NCBI GenBank assembly: GCA_001566295.1
Contig: KQ964252.1
Coordinates: 620,001-684,000, forward strand
DNA from: Microdochium bolleyi
Lineage: Eukaryota > Ascomycota > Sordariomycetes > Xylariales > Microdochiaceae
Reading direction: 5' to 3'
DNA: 64,000 nucleotides
In this document: piece after piece, positions 34,632 to 46,000 of the stretch
Layout: each line of letters begins with the position of its first letter
How positions within the stretch are numbered: position 1 is the stretch's first letter
Made by a program: the position numbers and the translations under genes
The notes under the pieces: model-generated
The model's input: the letters and a program-made list of their open reading frames with translations, nothing else
Database searches by the model: none
Told to the model about the DNA's origin: nothing

Positions 34632-35865
34632 ATGCCACCCAGGATCCCGACGCCGGCGGTGGCCCGCGTCGTCGAGGCCCAGCTCTGCATCGCGCCGCGG
34701 GCGTCGCACCAACAGACGGCGAGTTTCTCGTCGACACCGTCCCGCGACGGCTTCAGCAAGGTCCGTCGCGAGTTCCGCCGCTGGCTCAAGCTCGAGGGCA
34801 ATCAGTTCAAAAGCATACCCGAAGGCGAGAACGGGCCACGGTACTACACAGATCCGGTCAAGAGGCGGATAAAAAACCTGGGCCCTGGCCAGTTCGAGAC
34901 GAGTGTGCCGTTCATGCAGAACCCGTCCTTCAGAGCCGCCCCGGTACTGAACGAGAGGGCCCGGGAGCTGATCTGGCAGAAGGTCATGCGTGATGGCGAC
35001 ACCATCAAGGCCGTGGCCGCCGAGTATGGCATCGACATCCGCCGGGTGGCTGCCGTCATCCGGTTGAAGGAGGTCGAGAAAGACTGGGAGAAAAAGGTAT
35101 GTTGTGTTCCATCTTTCTCTCTTGCCCATCTTGAACACACCACTTCCCCCTCGGCCCGCCTTAATGATGATACGCATAAAAAATTCGATTAGTCTTGAAG
35201 ACAACATCCATGGTTACACAACAGTTGCGAGCCTCTCTGATCTCAGCCGAAGCAAAACATTCTTCACTTGTTGCATGCGCGAGAAGGCGACTCTGGCTAA
35301 CAAAATGTGCCATGACATTTAGGGTAAAACACTCGCCAAGCCATATGCGAAAGCCGTGCTCTCCATGGTCAGGACGCACAACATCAACCCGACCGTCCAG
35401 AACAAGCCCCTCGAAGACATCAATGAGGTCCACATCCACCCGCACACGATGCAGCAGATCTTCTGGCCCACGTCAGAGTCGCGGCACTTCACGCGTAAGG
35501 ATGCTGCCAAGGTCTTCAACGAGGATATGCTGCCACTGGACAAGCGTGTTCAGATTCCCGAGCTCATCACGCTCGAGAAGGACATCGCGTCCGGCACCGC
35601 GCCCTACGAAGCCGCACAGAAGTTCAAGAAGTCTGTGCGGGACTCGGAGTTCAAGACCGCCGAGAAGGCTCGCGTGCGGGCCACCGCCGCCGAGTCAGCC
35701 GTCACTCGCGTCCGCACTGACCGCTTCGACCTGCGCTTCCAGGACTTCAACGCCGAGGCCGTGGGCACCGACGGCCGCCGTCGCAGTGCCATCGGCGCCC
35801 GCTACGGTGTGCCGCACTATGACCGGGCGAAGGGCCAGGTCAAGATCCCCACTTCGGTGCCGTAG
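34632..35865 (+). CDS. MRPS35: Mitochondrial small ribosomal subunit protein mS45 (Mrps35/Bot1p family)
   Basis: Two exons, 34632-35096 and 35323-35865; 335 residues. The 226-bp intron has a GTATGT donor, a GGCTAACA branch site and a TTTAG acceptor. The N-terminal 35-40 residues (many Arg, Ser, Thr, few acids, ending FSSTPS) look like a mitochondrial targeting peptide. The core (REFRRWLKLEGNQFKSIPEG, then NPSFRAAPVLNERARELIW and a predicted winged-helix-like GDTIKAVAAEYGIDIRRVAAV) is characteristic of the Bot1p/mS45 family, a fungal component of the mitoribosomal small subunit. It ends DRAKGQVKIPTSVP. The length fits. Confidence 0.92.
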
Positions 35866-36490
35866 ATGGCAGCCGCTGTATTCAACTCGTCTTTTTCAGC
35901 ACGATCTGTAACATCACCATGTAGCCACAGCATGTAAGCATGTTGGAGGGGAACCATTTCAGCGACATTGATAAGATTTCTACGTCGCAGAGGCGCCACA
36001 GGGGGTAGCGCGATCCTATACCATCACCAGAGTAAGGACGAATACCCCGAGCAGCGGAGAAAAGCGCTCCCTGCACTATCACAATCACTGTATATATAAG
36101 ATCAATGACACAATATCATGATTGCAAATCTCTTGACACCACAACCCAGGCCATGTATGTACATTGAGGCGCACTGTTATATGAAGACAGGGCTTTGTGC
36201 AGCCGTTCTCCTAGGACGACAGCGGTTCCCTCGCCATCACTCTCGATTGTGGGAGGACTACTCAAGCTTGCCCGTTGTCCCACGGCTCTCTTTGCTTGTT
36301 CTTCCCTTTTCCCGTCTTTTTCTCCGTCGAGCTTGTATCATGACCTCGATGCCCATTCATCGCCTTCACTATTGCACCTCTTTTTTTCTGATGTGCCTGT
36401 CTTCTCCCTCTCTCCGTTCTCCTCGTTCCATCTCCCGTACCCGTTTCTACTCTTTCCAGCTTCCTTCCCCCTTTCTCGACCAAAAACAAA
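35866..36490. other. Convergent 3' region between mS45 and the tyrosine phosphatase
   Basis: Probable 3' UTRs. The sequence at 36280-36480 is strongly pyrimidine rich on plus. No gene was seen. Confidence 0.5.
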
Positions 36491-37121
36491 TCAGGGCAGC
36501 AGCCTCGCGTTCTTCGCCCAGGGCACGAGCTCCGCCTCGTCCTCGACGTCGACGACGAGGTTGCGCCGCAGCTGCGCGATCTCGTCGGGCGCCAGGAGGC
36601 CCAGCTTCAGCACACACTCCTCGACGGAGCCGTACCGCTCGCGGATCAGGGACAGGGTTCCTAGCATTGAGGATTTTCTTTGAGTTTTCGAGGGCGCGCG
36701 AGGCGGGGACTTAGGGTTAGCTACCGTGAACCAAAAAAGAAAATGGTTGGCTAAAAGCCTTATAAAAGAATTTGTGTCCGAGGTGAAGAGGAAGGCGGGA
36801 AGGGAAGACAAAGACTTACTGCGCCCCGATCATCCTCCGCACGCCCGCCTCATCGCCCGCCATGCTCGGGTTGCCGAGCAGGTGGCGCATGAGCTCGGCG
36901 TGCCGCTCCCGCAGGCCCAGCTCGGTGAGGTTGTACTCGTGCGCGATGATGTCGTCGGCGACGCCGCAGAGAGCGAGGACCAGCGCGACGACGACCCCCG
37001 TGCGGTCCTTGCCGGCCGTGCAGTGGATCAGCACGGGCGGCACCGGTGATGCTGGTGCTGTTGCTGCTGAGGTGGTGTGTGAGGGTGATGGTGGTGGTAA
37101 TGGTATCGTGTTTGCTTCTGA

Positions 37122-37160
<39 letters not shown>

Positions 37161-38061
37161 CGCGGTTGAGCTTGACGAGGGGGAAGGGGCAGAGGCGAGA
37201 TGGGCCAGGATCGTCCTGAACGGGGAGAACTGGTTGTCCTTGCCTGACGCGGCTTGTAGTATGTCCATGTATGCCGTGACGAAGCCCTGTTGCGCACAAA
37301 TTGTGGTCAGTCTTCTCTTACACGTTCTGCTTGTACAAGTGAGAGGCCACTAGTGCCAATATCTTGGAGGTTAAGTTTGCGTTCCGCCAGACTCCGACTC
37401 CGGCTCCGTCTCCGGCTCCGTCTCCCAAGTGTGTCTATAATCTGATATTTGAATTTCCCGCTTCAATATGAGCACAATCTTGTCTCCTGGTTTAATAAAC
37501 AGCTTCCTGAGTTCCTCTCATGATAGCACACAGGGTTTCCGTTCAAGCTGACTGTAGAACCAACGACACCAACTTATCCGCAACGCAGAAACCACGACTC
37601 CGGATAACAACCAATAAGTGAGCATTTCACATCAAACTTACAACAGCAGTCTCATCGGCATAGTTCTTGATCCGCAGCGCCAGCGCCTCGGGAGAGTAGT
37701 CCTGGTCGAGGAACACGGGGACGAAGTTGCGCCGCGCCCCATCCCACTCGCGGGCGGCCCAGCCGTGGCCCTCGCGGATGCCGCGGTCGATCTCGACGGC
37801 GGACCGCAGGTCGTAGACCTCCCGGATGCCCAGCTCCCGGAGCTGCGCCTCGCCGCTGGCGGAGAGCTTGGAGGGCTCCGAGGCGCGGTAGAGGACACCC
37901 TTTCGGACCATCTGCTTCTTCGCGGTGGCGGATGCTAGTGATGAAGAAGCAGAGGCAGAGGAAGAGGAGATCGGGTAGCCGCCGGCATCGCGGAAGTTGG
38001 GCAGCCCGTCGATGTGGATGAAGGGCGGCCGGGGGAGATCGGGAGCGGGTGCGGAAGCCAT
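36491..38061 (-). CDS. Protein tyrosine/lipid phosphatase, Y_phosphatase3 family
   Basis: Three exons: 38061-37642, 37286-36820, 36677-36491; 357 residues. The introns are 355 and 142 bp; the second ends in AAAG, the only acceptor I found that keeps frame into SMLGTLSLIRERYGS. The FRDAGGYP motif near residue 25 and the YRASEPSKLSASG and YDLRSAVEID blocks are typical. The P-loop HCTAGKDRTG places the nucleophile at C229 and the arginine at R235. The C-terminus after GVRRMIGA is the usual helical cap. A Ser/Thr/Pro-rich insert with Thr13 (about residues 174-223) sits directly before the P-loop strand, where relatives have a short loop. Substrates of fungal members are largely unknown; phosphotyrosine or phosphoinositides are possible. 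Confidence 0.9.
37122..37160. repeat. (TGT)13 trinucleotide repeat coding a Thr13 run
   Basis: Thirty-nine bases of perfect repeat in phosphatase exon 2, read as ACA codons on minus. It lies in the low-complexity insert before the catalytic P-loop. Confidence 0.97.
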
Positions 38062-39382
38062 GGGTGCGAGTGAGATGTAAAAAGAAGCAAGATTGGCCGT
38101 TGTTCTAAGAATGGGTCTTTGGCGATTGGGGCTCTACGAAAACCGCGAAGTAGAAACTGTGAATTTTAATGCTTCTAGGCACAATGCATGTGAGAAATTG
38201 TGGTGGTCTGGCAGGAAGGAGCCCCCATTTCGGGTGTCAGTGGCACGCCCACTTGCAGGCATCACCGGGATTGCGGGGTACACAGTCCGGTACCTGACTC
38301 CAGTGCCGCCGGCTCCACGCCCGGAACTTGTCACTCACAACCGCCTTGTTCCGCAGCCGCTACACAAGACACTACAAGTACCTCAGAAGGTCCTCTTTCC
38401 GAAATGCTATCAGTCCAGAAGACAAGTGGAACGTCACAGGACTCCCACTTAGCCACATGCAGCTCATATGTGATGATTCTGCGTGGGACCTCGGACATTG
38501 ACTGTTGATAAGTTCCGTGTTAGTCAAACCGCACTACGCCTAACTGGAATCGGACCCCTTGCATCACGTCTTCAGCTACGTCAATGGCACAAGGTTTCGG
38601 CCCTGCCAGGGAACCAACATGATTGCCCTGCATGAATTGAGGACTTGCTGGACTTTCCTTAGGCCAAGGGTCGCCGAGCTGCACTAACCCGCCAGCTAGA
38701 CCTCGGTTGGCTGAGCCACAACACATGCACGCAGATGAGTTCTGGTACATACGTGGAGAGCGACCGACGCTGTTTTCCAGCAACATGGCGTTACAGTCTG
38801 ACATGGCTATTGCACATTATCTGTGTTACTTTTACTTGGTAATTTGCTCCCTGCCCCTTGGTGGATAAATTCATGGATGTGGATTGTGCCACTCGGCTGT
38901 CTTCAGCGCAGTACACGGGGGTAGGCCATCTTTTTTCCGCATTGGGGAAACATCGAGTTTCACTCCTGGGTTCCAGATCCCTATGTCCATGTTGGCATAT
39001 ATGCGCACGTGAACGTTGCAGACTTTAGCAGGCCGGGTGTGGTTGTGAAAAGAGTGTTATCTATGAGACTGATCTCTGACATCTGTGTATCTGACAGTGA
39101 AAGGAAAAATGGAATAAAAATAAAAAATAAAAAACTCGTGTGCATCCCTTCCACTCGCTCATGGGATTCCAGTGAATGAGCGGCAAATCTATAATTCGGC
39201 GACTGAGAAAAGAAACAAAAAAACTAGTCTTAATGGTCGCCGTTACCCCCCCCCCCCGGGGGTCTTGCTGTGTCGAAGCCCTTCAAAAGAAAGCAGTACC
39301 CTGATATAACCATCTCCTCGTCCGGGGGGCACCGATGAGTGACGAACCCGAACGACCGCAACGGTGCTGGTAGCTCTCACAC
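38062..39382. other. Phosphatase promoter and 3' flank of the small Cys-rich gene
   Basis: No gene recognised. The right half contains an A/T-rich patch at about 39100-39135 (TAAAAATAAAAAATAAAA), possibly the polyadenylation region of the 39383-39707 gene, and the homopolymer C12G5 at 39246-39262. Confidence 0.45.
39246..39262. repeat. C12G5 homopolymer tract
   Basis: Twelve C followed by five G, able to pair as a small hairpin. It lies about 120 bp past the stop of the small Cys-rich gene. Homopolymer length is often uncertain in assemblies. Confidence 0.9.
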
Positions 39383-39707
39383 TCAGACCCAGCGGCAGGC
39401 CTGGCACATGTGGTGGTCGCAGTTGATGCAGGCGGGGTGTAAATCGTAGGTGTGAGTCCAGCCGCACCCGCACTGCAGCAGCACACAAGAGGAACAGGTT
39501 TTGTTAGTCAACGAGCCGGCAGTACACCGAGTAGCAAGTGGAAAGGTGGAGTATGATCTCAGCTGTGGACAAGATTCGACTTACACAGTACCAGCGCAGC
39601 TCAGAGTCCATCGCGACGAGACAGAGCTCGGAGGACTCGCGGCGGCGAAGGGAGATCCCCGCGTGTCCGTGGGTTGAGGCTGGGACAGAGAAGTGATTGT
39701 TCGCCAT
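39383..39707 (-). CDS. 70-residue Cys-rich (zinc-binding type) protein
   Basis: Two exons, 39707-39585 and 39472-39383. The 112-bp intron has a GTAAGT donor, a GACTAAC branch site and a GCTGCAG acceptor. The junction gives WYC-CGCGW, followed by CINCDHHMCQAC, that is, two Cys clusters able to bind one or two zinc ions. The pattern resembles short fungal proteins with a WYC(x)CG...CxxCxHxxCxxC signature, which are common and uncharacterised. The small exons make it easy to miss by ORF length alone. Support rests on good splice signals, exact frame and the Cys/His spacing. No partner or pathway is indicated. Confidence 0.75.
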
Positions 39708-42460
39708 GTTCTTGGGAGGGGACTTTATCCTTAGAAATTGTCTGTTGAGATCGGTTGTATATCTTGCTGGGGATTGCTTGAGATGCGGAAGGTGCTGGGT
39801 GCTGTAAATATCAGTAGTCTCAGATCAGAGCAGTCCCTACCAGGCTAGATATACAAAACATCTAGGACCTCGGCGGTCAAGTCATAATGGATTCATTATC
39901 TCTGACGAGCTTGTCGTGTTCTTGCACATTCTCAGACAAGCTCTGCTTGTTCGGTCTTCGAGGCGCGCGAAGGAGGCAGTGTACGAAGGTCCTTGCCTCG
40001 CTTCACGGTGGCATCAGGCGGGACTAGCAGAAGCCTGTGGCATGCGTCCCGTGGCGTGAGACTCGACGCATCTCTGCACTAAGATGCAGTGGGAATCGAT
40101 ACACCGAGAGTGATGAGCAAAGTGACTTTTCAAGCTAACTGGGTGGAAGCAAGCACGATCGCTGGAATTAGCTGGCTGTGCTGGTACACCGAGATGCCCG
40201 CAAGCAGGTGAAGTCGACTGGACAAACCTTGAGAAATGCTGTCCCGCGCTGTGAAGGTGGCCCTGTGTCTGATTGGGGTGTCTAATACAGACATACCGGT
40301 CGAGTGGCACTTGGGCCTGCCCTGGGGCACTGCCAAAAACGATCTGCCTACAGTAGCAACCTGGGTTGACGACCCGTGATCTCTGCCACGGGAACTCGGT
40401 GAGAACGGACCGCCACGATCGCTTTTTCGAAGAGACAAGAACGCAGAGACCATTGCGGTGGCTGTGATAGAAAGCATTATCACGTTCCACCACCAGATTG
40501 GTAGACACCGACCCCAAAGCTGCGCCTTTCGTCGCTGCTGATGCAGTCGTCCAATGTCCGACGACGGCGTCAGAGGTGCCAGCCATCGACATGACACACT
40601 GCAGTCTGGCTGGAGAAGTATGACTGGCGGCTCGGTGGAATTGCCTGCAGTAGCGAGACGATCTCTTTGATAGAGTCTGTGTGGTCCGCCCTGTGCGACC
40701 CGGTGTAAGTCTGCGCCACACTCGCTCGCGCACAACGACATGAGAAAGGCATCTCTTTCTCAGGCAGCGAACTAGCGGTCAAGCCAAACGTTCCAAACAG
40801 TTGGGAACGATGCTTTCGCCCATAGGAGGAAGCCTTTTCTGCCAGTGTTGGGGGACAATGCGATCAACAGGGCCGGAGTCCGCGAGGATTGGGGTCGGTC
40901 CGCCGAGCCTCGCCCCCATGCTTACACATTCTCTGGGGAACGACGAAGCATGCAGAGAGTATGTTGCGAGGCGTTGTGCAAGGCATAGATCTGACAACCG
41001 CTGGTCCACGAAAGATTGTGGTTGTTGTGCGTGTCGGTCGATACAGTGGCCGTAGAGGTCGGAGTCCGAACAAAGGGATCTCCATCGCGGGACACGACAA
41101 AGCCCGAGTTCAAGCAAGCATGTCCATGATATATACAGTAGACCACACAGCGGTTCATAGAGCCTGATCAAGAGCCGCAATGACTACTCGCCGCTCTTGA
41201 GACCAAGCCAGGAGCACTTCGGAGTGACACGCGCGGCTCTGCTGAAACTCGCCCAAGGCTTGCACAGTCAGGCTTGCGATGCGCCACGGGCAGAATCCCA
41301 CGAGGCTCTGCTGCAACACCGCAGCACTCATGAATGGTGCAACAAGGCTGGCGGCCCTGCTCACCCCCCGATGGGAGCAGAATCATTCTTCATGGCGGTG
41401 TATGGCTGTGACGGTGGGCTGGGAAGGCTTTCTCTATCTCTCGCTCTCTCTCTTTCGCACGAGCACACCTAACAAGTAAGCCGTGCTCTGAGCGAGGCTT
41501 GTTGGCTGCAAGCCACACTTTTAGTGTTTAGCCATGCGCCGGGCGATGGCAGCCTCACCAGCGTTGCGATCGGGCTCACCGGAAGTCTTTCGATCCGGGT
41601 TCTCTACGAGTAAGCATTCCGCATGTGAAGATGAACGGTCACATTGCCCCTGACGGAGAACGCATCTTGTGATTCCCACGAACCCCACTTGAGATGCTTA
41701 TCTTCAGAGAGAGAGAGAGAGACAACACAACCACCACTGATCGCGGGCGCAGGCGCAGATCTCGGGCGACCCTGAGATGGCCCTTGGGGAAAGATTGTCC
41801 GTGTCCCAACTCCCAACAAAGGCCGGCGTGGGCCGATCGGCCATGCTAACAATACCGCTGTGGGTGCTAATGCCGGCCAGTGCCGCTCACACTACCCACC
41901 ACATGGACTAATTTCCAGTCACAATGACAGCAGTAGACAGACCAGCGGTATGCCATGCTGGGGCGCCTCTGTGACAGCGGTGGCTTGACGACGTCATGGG
42001 CGAGTACCGGAGGGCACTCCAGGGTGCGTGCGGGATGGAGCGGAAGCCACCAGGGAAGGGTAAAAAAAGAGCAGCCCGGGGCCTGGGGACCCTTTGCGCA
42101 CCTCATGACCCTGGCAGCAACAGGCGCTAGCACACTGTAATCTCCTCTGGTGCGCACGGCTAGCTTCGATCGGGCCTCGGGCAGGCGCTCTTGCAGCCTG
42201 CTCATTGGCCAGTGCATCAGTCACGGCCCACGTTGATGTCATTCCCACGCCGGGAGACGCCAACACACTCACGCAAACACACGGCACTTCCAAGTCATCA
42301 TCGGTCAGGCCAACCCAGGCCCCGAGGGGTTCAATATCAACAAGCAAATCCCCCCCGCCCAAGCTTGTTGTGGGACGAGCACAACCACCTCACGACAACC
42401 ACCACCACCATATCAGCAGCAACATCACCACCGCCGAAGACGCCCACGCACACCTTCACC
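39708..42460. other. 2.75-kb divergent intergenic region
   Basis: The region lies between the small Cys-rich gene (minus) and the MARVEL gene (plus). No convincing coding frame was found; the longest (40014-40733, minus, 239 codons) lacks any domain and overlaps other open frames. Short CT/GA runs occur at about 41430-41457 and 41706-41722. Bases 42240-42460 resemble a fungal 5' leader rich in CA and CAC units. Confidence 0.45.
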
Positions 42461-43039
42461 ATGGAGATCCTCGGCATGACCCTGGGCTACCTGGCCTTCA
42501 CGGTCCTGCACTTCTTCCAGTTCGTGCTCGGCATCACCGTCTGCGGCCTCTACGGCGTCGACCTCCAGCGCGCCCGCAATGAGGGCAAGTACGTCGACGG
42601 CAAATGGGTATGTCTTCTAACACACACACAAGAGAAATACCAATACGATTTCGACAAACTGACTCCGCGCGCACTATGACAGGTCTACGCCGAAGTCGTG
42701 GGCGCCCTCTCCGCCCTGACCGCGATCCTGTACATGATCCCCTTCATCATCCGCTTCGCCGCCGTCACCATCTGGTCCGCCGTGCTCTTCATCCTGTGGA
42801 TCGCCCTCTTTGGCATCTTCGGCGCCATGTACATCCGCGAGGACGCCGAGGGCAACGGCGACATCATGCGCATGAAGAACGCCGTCTGGGTCGACCTCGC
42901 CGCCGCCCTGCTGTGGCTCATCGGCACCATCGGCACCGGCGCGTACTGGTGGACACACCGCCAGCGCAACACCCGCTTCACGGGCCGCGCCAGGCTCGGC
43001 CGCAACGCCAGCACGCGCAGCTCGGCGCTCAAGGCGTAA
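42461..43039 (+). CDS. MARVEL-like four-helix membrane protein
   Basis: Two exons, 42461-42607 and 42683-43039; 167 residues. The start is in CACCATGG context. Four hydrophobic segments are visible: about residues 5-28, 50-74, 77-100 and 117-138. A short polar loop (GVDLQRARNEGKYVDGKW) lies between segments 1 and 2, and a conserved MKNAVWVDLAAALLWLIG precedes and forms segment 4. The tail is Arg/Ser rich and probably cytosolic. This layout is that of fungal MARVEL-domain proteins, which act at the plasma membrane or in vesicle membranes. No closer function can be given. Confidence 0.85.
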
Positions 43040-46000
43040 AATGCTAGGTGGAGGAGAGAAAGGAGTCGAGATGAAGATGTAATAATGGAATGGTAGAAAG
43101 ATGGTGTGGGAAAAGGCGGAGGGGATACGTGAAGATCCGCGGTCGGCGTGCCCAGCGGGACGTCGAACGCTCTCTGAAGATGACAAACTGCGCCAAGCCT
43201 GGCTGCCATCTGTCGTGGCACGCGTTCATATCTAGAGGGAGAAAGGCAAACAGGGTTGCAGAGAGAAGGAGGAAGCGAGACCCACCGACGACGACACGAC
43301 TATAATACCTGCAGACTGCTTACATTACACTCACGAGCGCGAAGAAACTGCATGCGCGCCGTTGCTTTTCCTGGCAAGGATCTGATACCAGACTTCTTCT
43401 TTTTCTTTTTGGCGAAGTACGAAGGCTGCTACAGCCGGAGGATTCGCTTTGATTTACTTAGCACACGATACCACGGAGAGATAGGGAGAGAGACAGACCA
43501 AAGTATAGAGAGAGGGAAACCCGGGCATGACGCCAGGCGCGTTTGGCCAGAGTAAATGTTGTTCTCTCATGATATCTCAATACACTATGTTCACTGTCCC
43601 GCTCAGCAATTTTATCATGTAAAGTTACCACACGCTTACAAGATCACCAAGACCAGAGGAATATACGAACTTAATCTCCTTACTCGAGATCCGCCGGCCG
43701 GCTCCACCCGAAACAGACGGGCGAGGTCCGGGGAGAGGAGGAGAGGCACACTCGCGGTGTGAAGATCAACATCGTGCCCTTGCTGTTGCGGGCAGGCCAC
43801 CGCCATGTGACGGGCCCACGAGAATCTTGCGACAACGGGAGGCTACATTAGGCAGTACAGTAGCGCGATGTTATTTGAATAGTTGCAAGCCGGGCCCCCG
43901 ACGACGCCCGCCGGCCTGCTAAGTCTCCGACGTCAGCATATGGTCGGTTCGGCAGTGCTTGTCGCGGGCCGTCGGAATGCTGCTCGGGAAAAAACAAAAA
44001 CAATAAACAAAAAAGGAAACGCACATGCTTTCGTGACCACAGGTTACCGAGTACCTACTCCGGTAGTCGCTCTCCTCTCCCAGTTCTCCTGCAGACACGC
44101 GCCTGTTTTCCGCAGTGCCATGACGCCGATTTCCACTCTGCAAGACAAACAAGGCACACGATTCAAGCATCAGGAACCTCTCCTGTCCGTCAGGGTGCCT
44201 GACTCTGCGTTTGTCTGCCCAGGCAGGCAGGCAGGGTAGGTGAGTACTTTACTCGCCTTCCTTAGACCACAGCCTCCCCCTGCGCACATGTCTGCGACTC
44301 GAGGAGGACAATCAGACAAGGGGACTTTCACAAGGGAAGACCGGGGATCAGCAGCACACTGACGTCAATGGGCCCTCCCGTTGGGCGCCGCATCTGTGCC
44401 CCCCCCCCCACCTGTCAACCCCTGTGTCCTTTGAAACCCCTCGACCTCCGCTTCCTTCGGCCCCGCTTGTATGAACTCCACCACAGCCATTCCGCCTCCG
44501 GGCGGCTGGCGATGTTGTGCTGTGGCGGAAGGAGACGAAGAAAAAGGAGCTTGCAATCTGGCGCACGGGATTTGTTGGTCTCGTGCTTTGCCCGGCCGAG
44601 ATTGCCATGTGTGTATGTGCACATTGCGGCAATGAGGAATCAACCCCCACATCGTCCATCCACCTCGATGCAGCTTCACGGGAAGATGCTCTCCGTCAGG
44701 CTTCCGTCGGCCCCTCTGATCAATGTTCTCTTTGCGCAGCAAAGCGCACAGCAAGATTGGTGAGGCGGGGCTCCTGCTGTGAGTAGGGGCCCCAGTATTT
44801 GCGTGCATGTTGTTCTCTATTCAGAAATGGAGATTGCTCGAGGAGTGTGTGTACAAATATGTGATGGCGTCCAGGCTGGCCCACGCACCCTGCCGGTAAT
44901 AGGTTCAGCGAGCTTCCCCTGTCTAGACAACTCACAACGGTATCACGGACGGAACTCCGATGATCTTTGTAAGATCTGCCTGTTCCGCCAACAAGCTTGT
45001 GAGGTCTCTACAGAGCCATATATCACTGCCGAACTAGTGGAACACACCCCTCGACACTCAATGCACGTCCGCCTCGACTCGGCATGGTTGTGTTGCAGGA
45101 TAACACAGATCTGGGGGAGGATCGGCTCCCATGCGACCTCACGGGCTTCTTGCTTTTCGGAACTTACCACTACTCTTCGGGACGCTGGGTAGATCGGTGC
45201 AGGCGACTGCATGCCACTGACTCGCCTACATCACAACGTCCGGCCTGGCCTGGCCTTCCGCCCGCAAGGCCCTTGTTTACAAGTGACGTGTGGAGCCGAA
45301 ACTAGCGACAACGAGGATCTTGAGCCAACCAAACGACTCGGTGCAGACGAGGCACAGACGCCATGGGTGATAGCTTGGTCGAGCTGGCGCCTTCTAATAA
45401 GCGCTTCTGATATCGCTGTCGTGGTATCCACGCAAACTCCCTCCTGTGATTCAGGTCATGCGGGCGGGAACTGGCTGCAACGTGCGATACTCACAAGACC
45501 TGAACGAACAGTCCGCTTGTGGTCGCAATTCCTCGTTTGAGCGAGGCCGGTGTCGATTGCCAGCTGCGCTTCACGTACTCGTGCGTGCTCAACATGGCCT
45601 TCTGCAAACTTTAGCCGGACTTTGCAGTCGACCTGACAAGTGACCGCAGAATGCAACCTAATCCGCAGGCATCCAACCTCCCATGCCACGTTCCCGAACC
45701 TTGGGACACCCCAGCCAATTATGACACCTTATCTCTGCGAGTAGGTCGACAGGCTCGACCGGCTCGACGCGGTCCAAGTCCTGGTGCTCAACGAGACAAG
45801 TGGAAAACGCACCAACAGCGAGCGCATCTTTGTTTGGCCGTCAGTGATGCTTCACAGACTTGTCAGTGCAGTGCTAGCGGTGTCATGTTCGAAGTCATTA
45901 AATCAAACAAGAGAGTACACACGGATTTGCTTCCCCGCAGATATCAATGCCCGCAAGGCGGGTCAACCGATCGACGAATGTGGCGCAACGCCATCACAAC

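Noticed and set aside
40014..40733. 239-codon open frame on minus
   Set aside because: Overlapping open frames in other phases, no domain, no conserved pattern, and a His/Ser/Arg-rich translation like noncoding GC-rich DNA.
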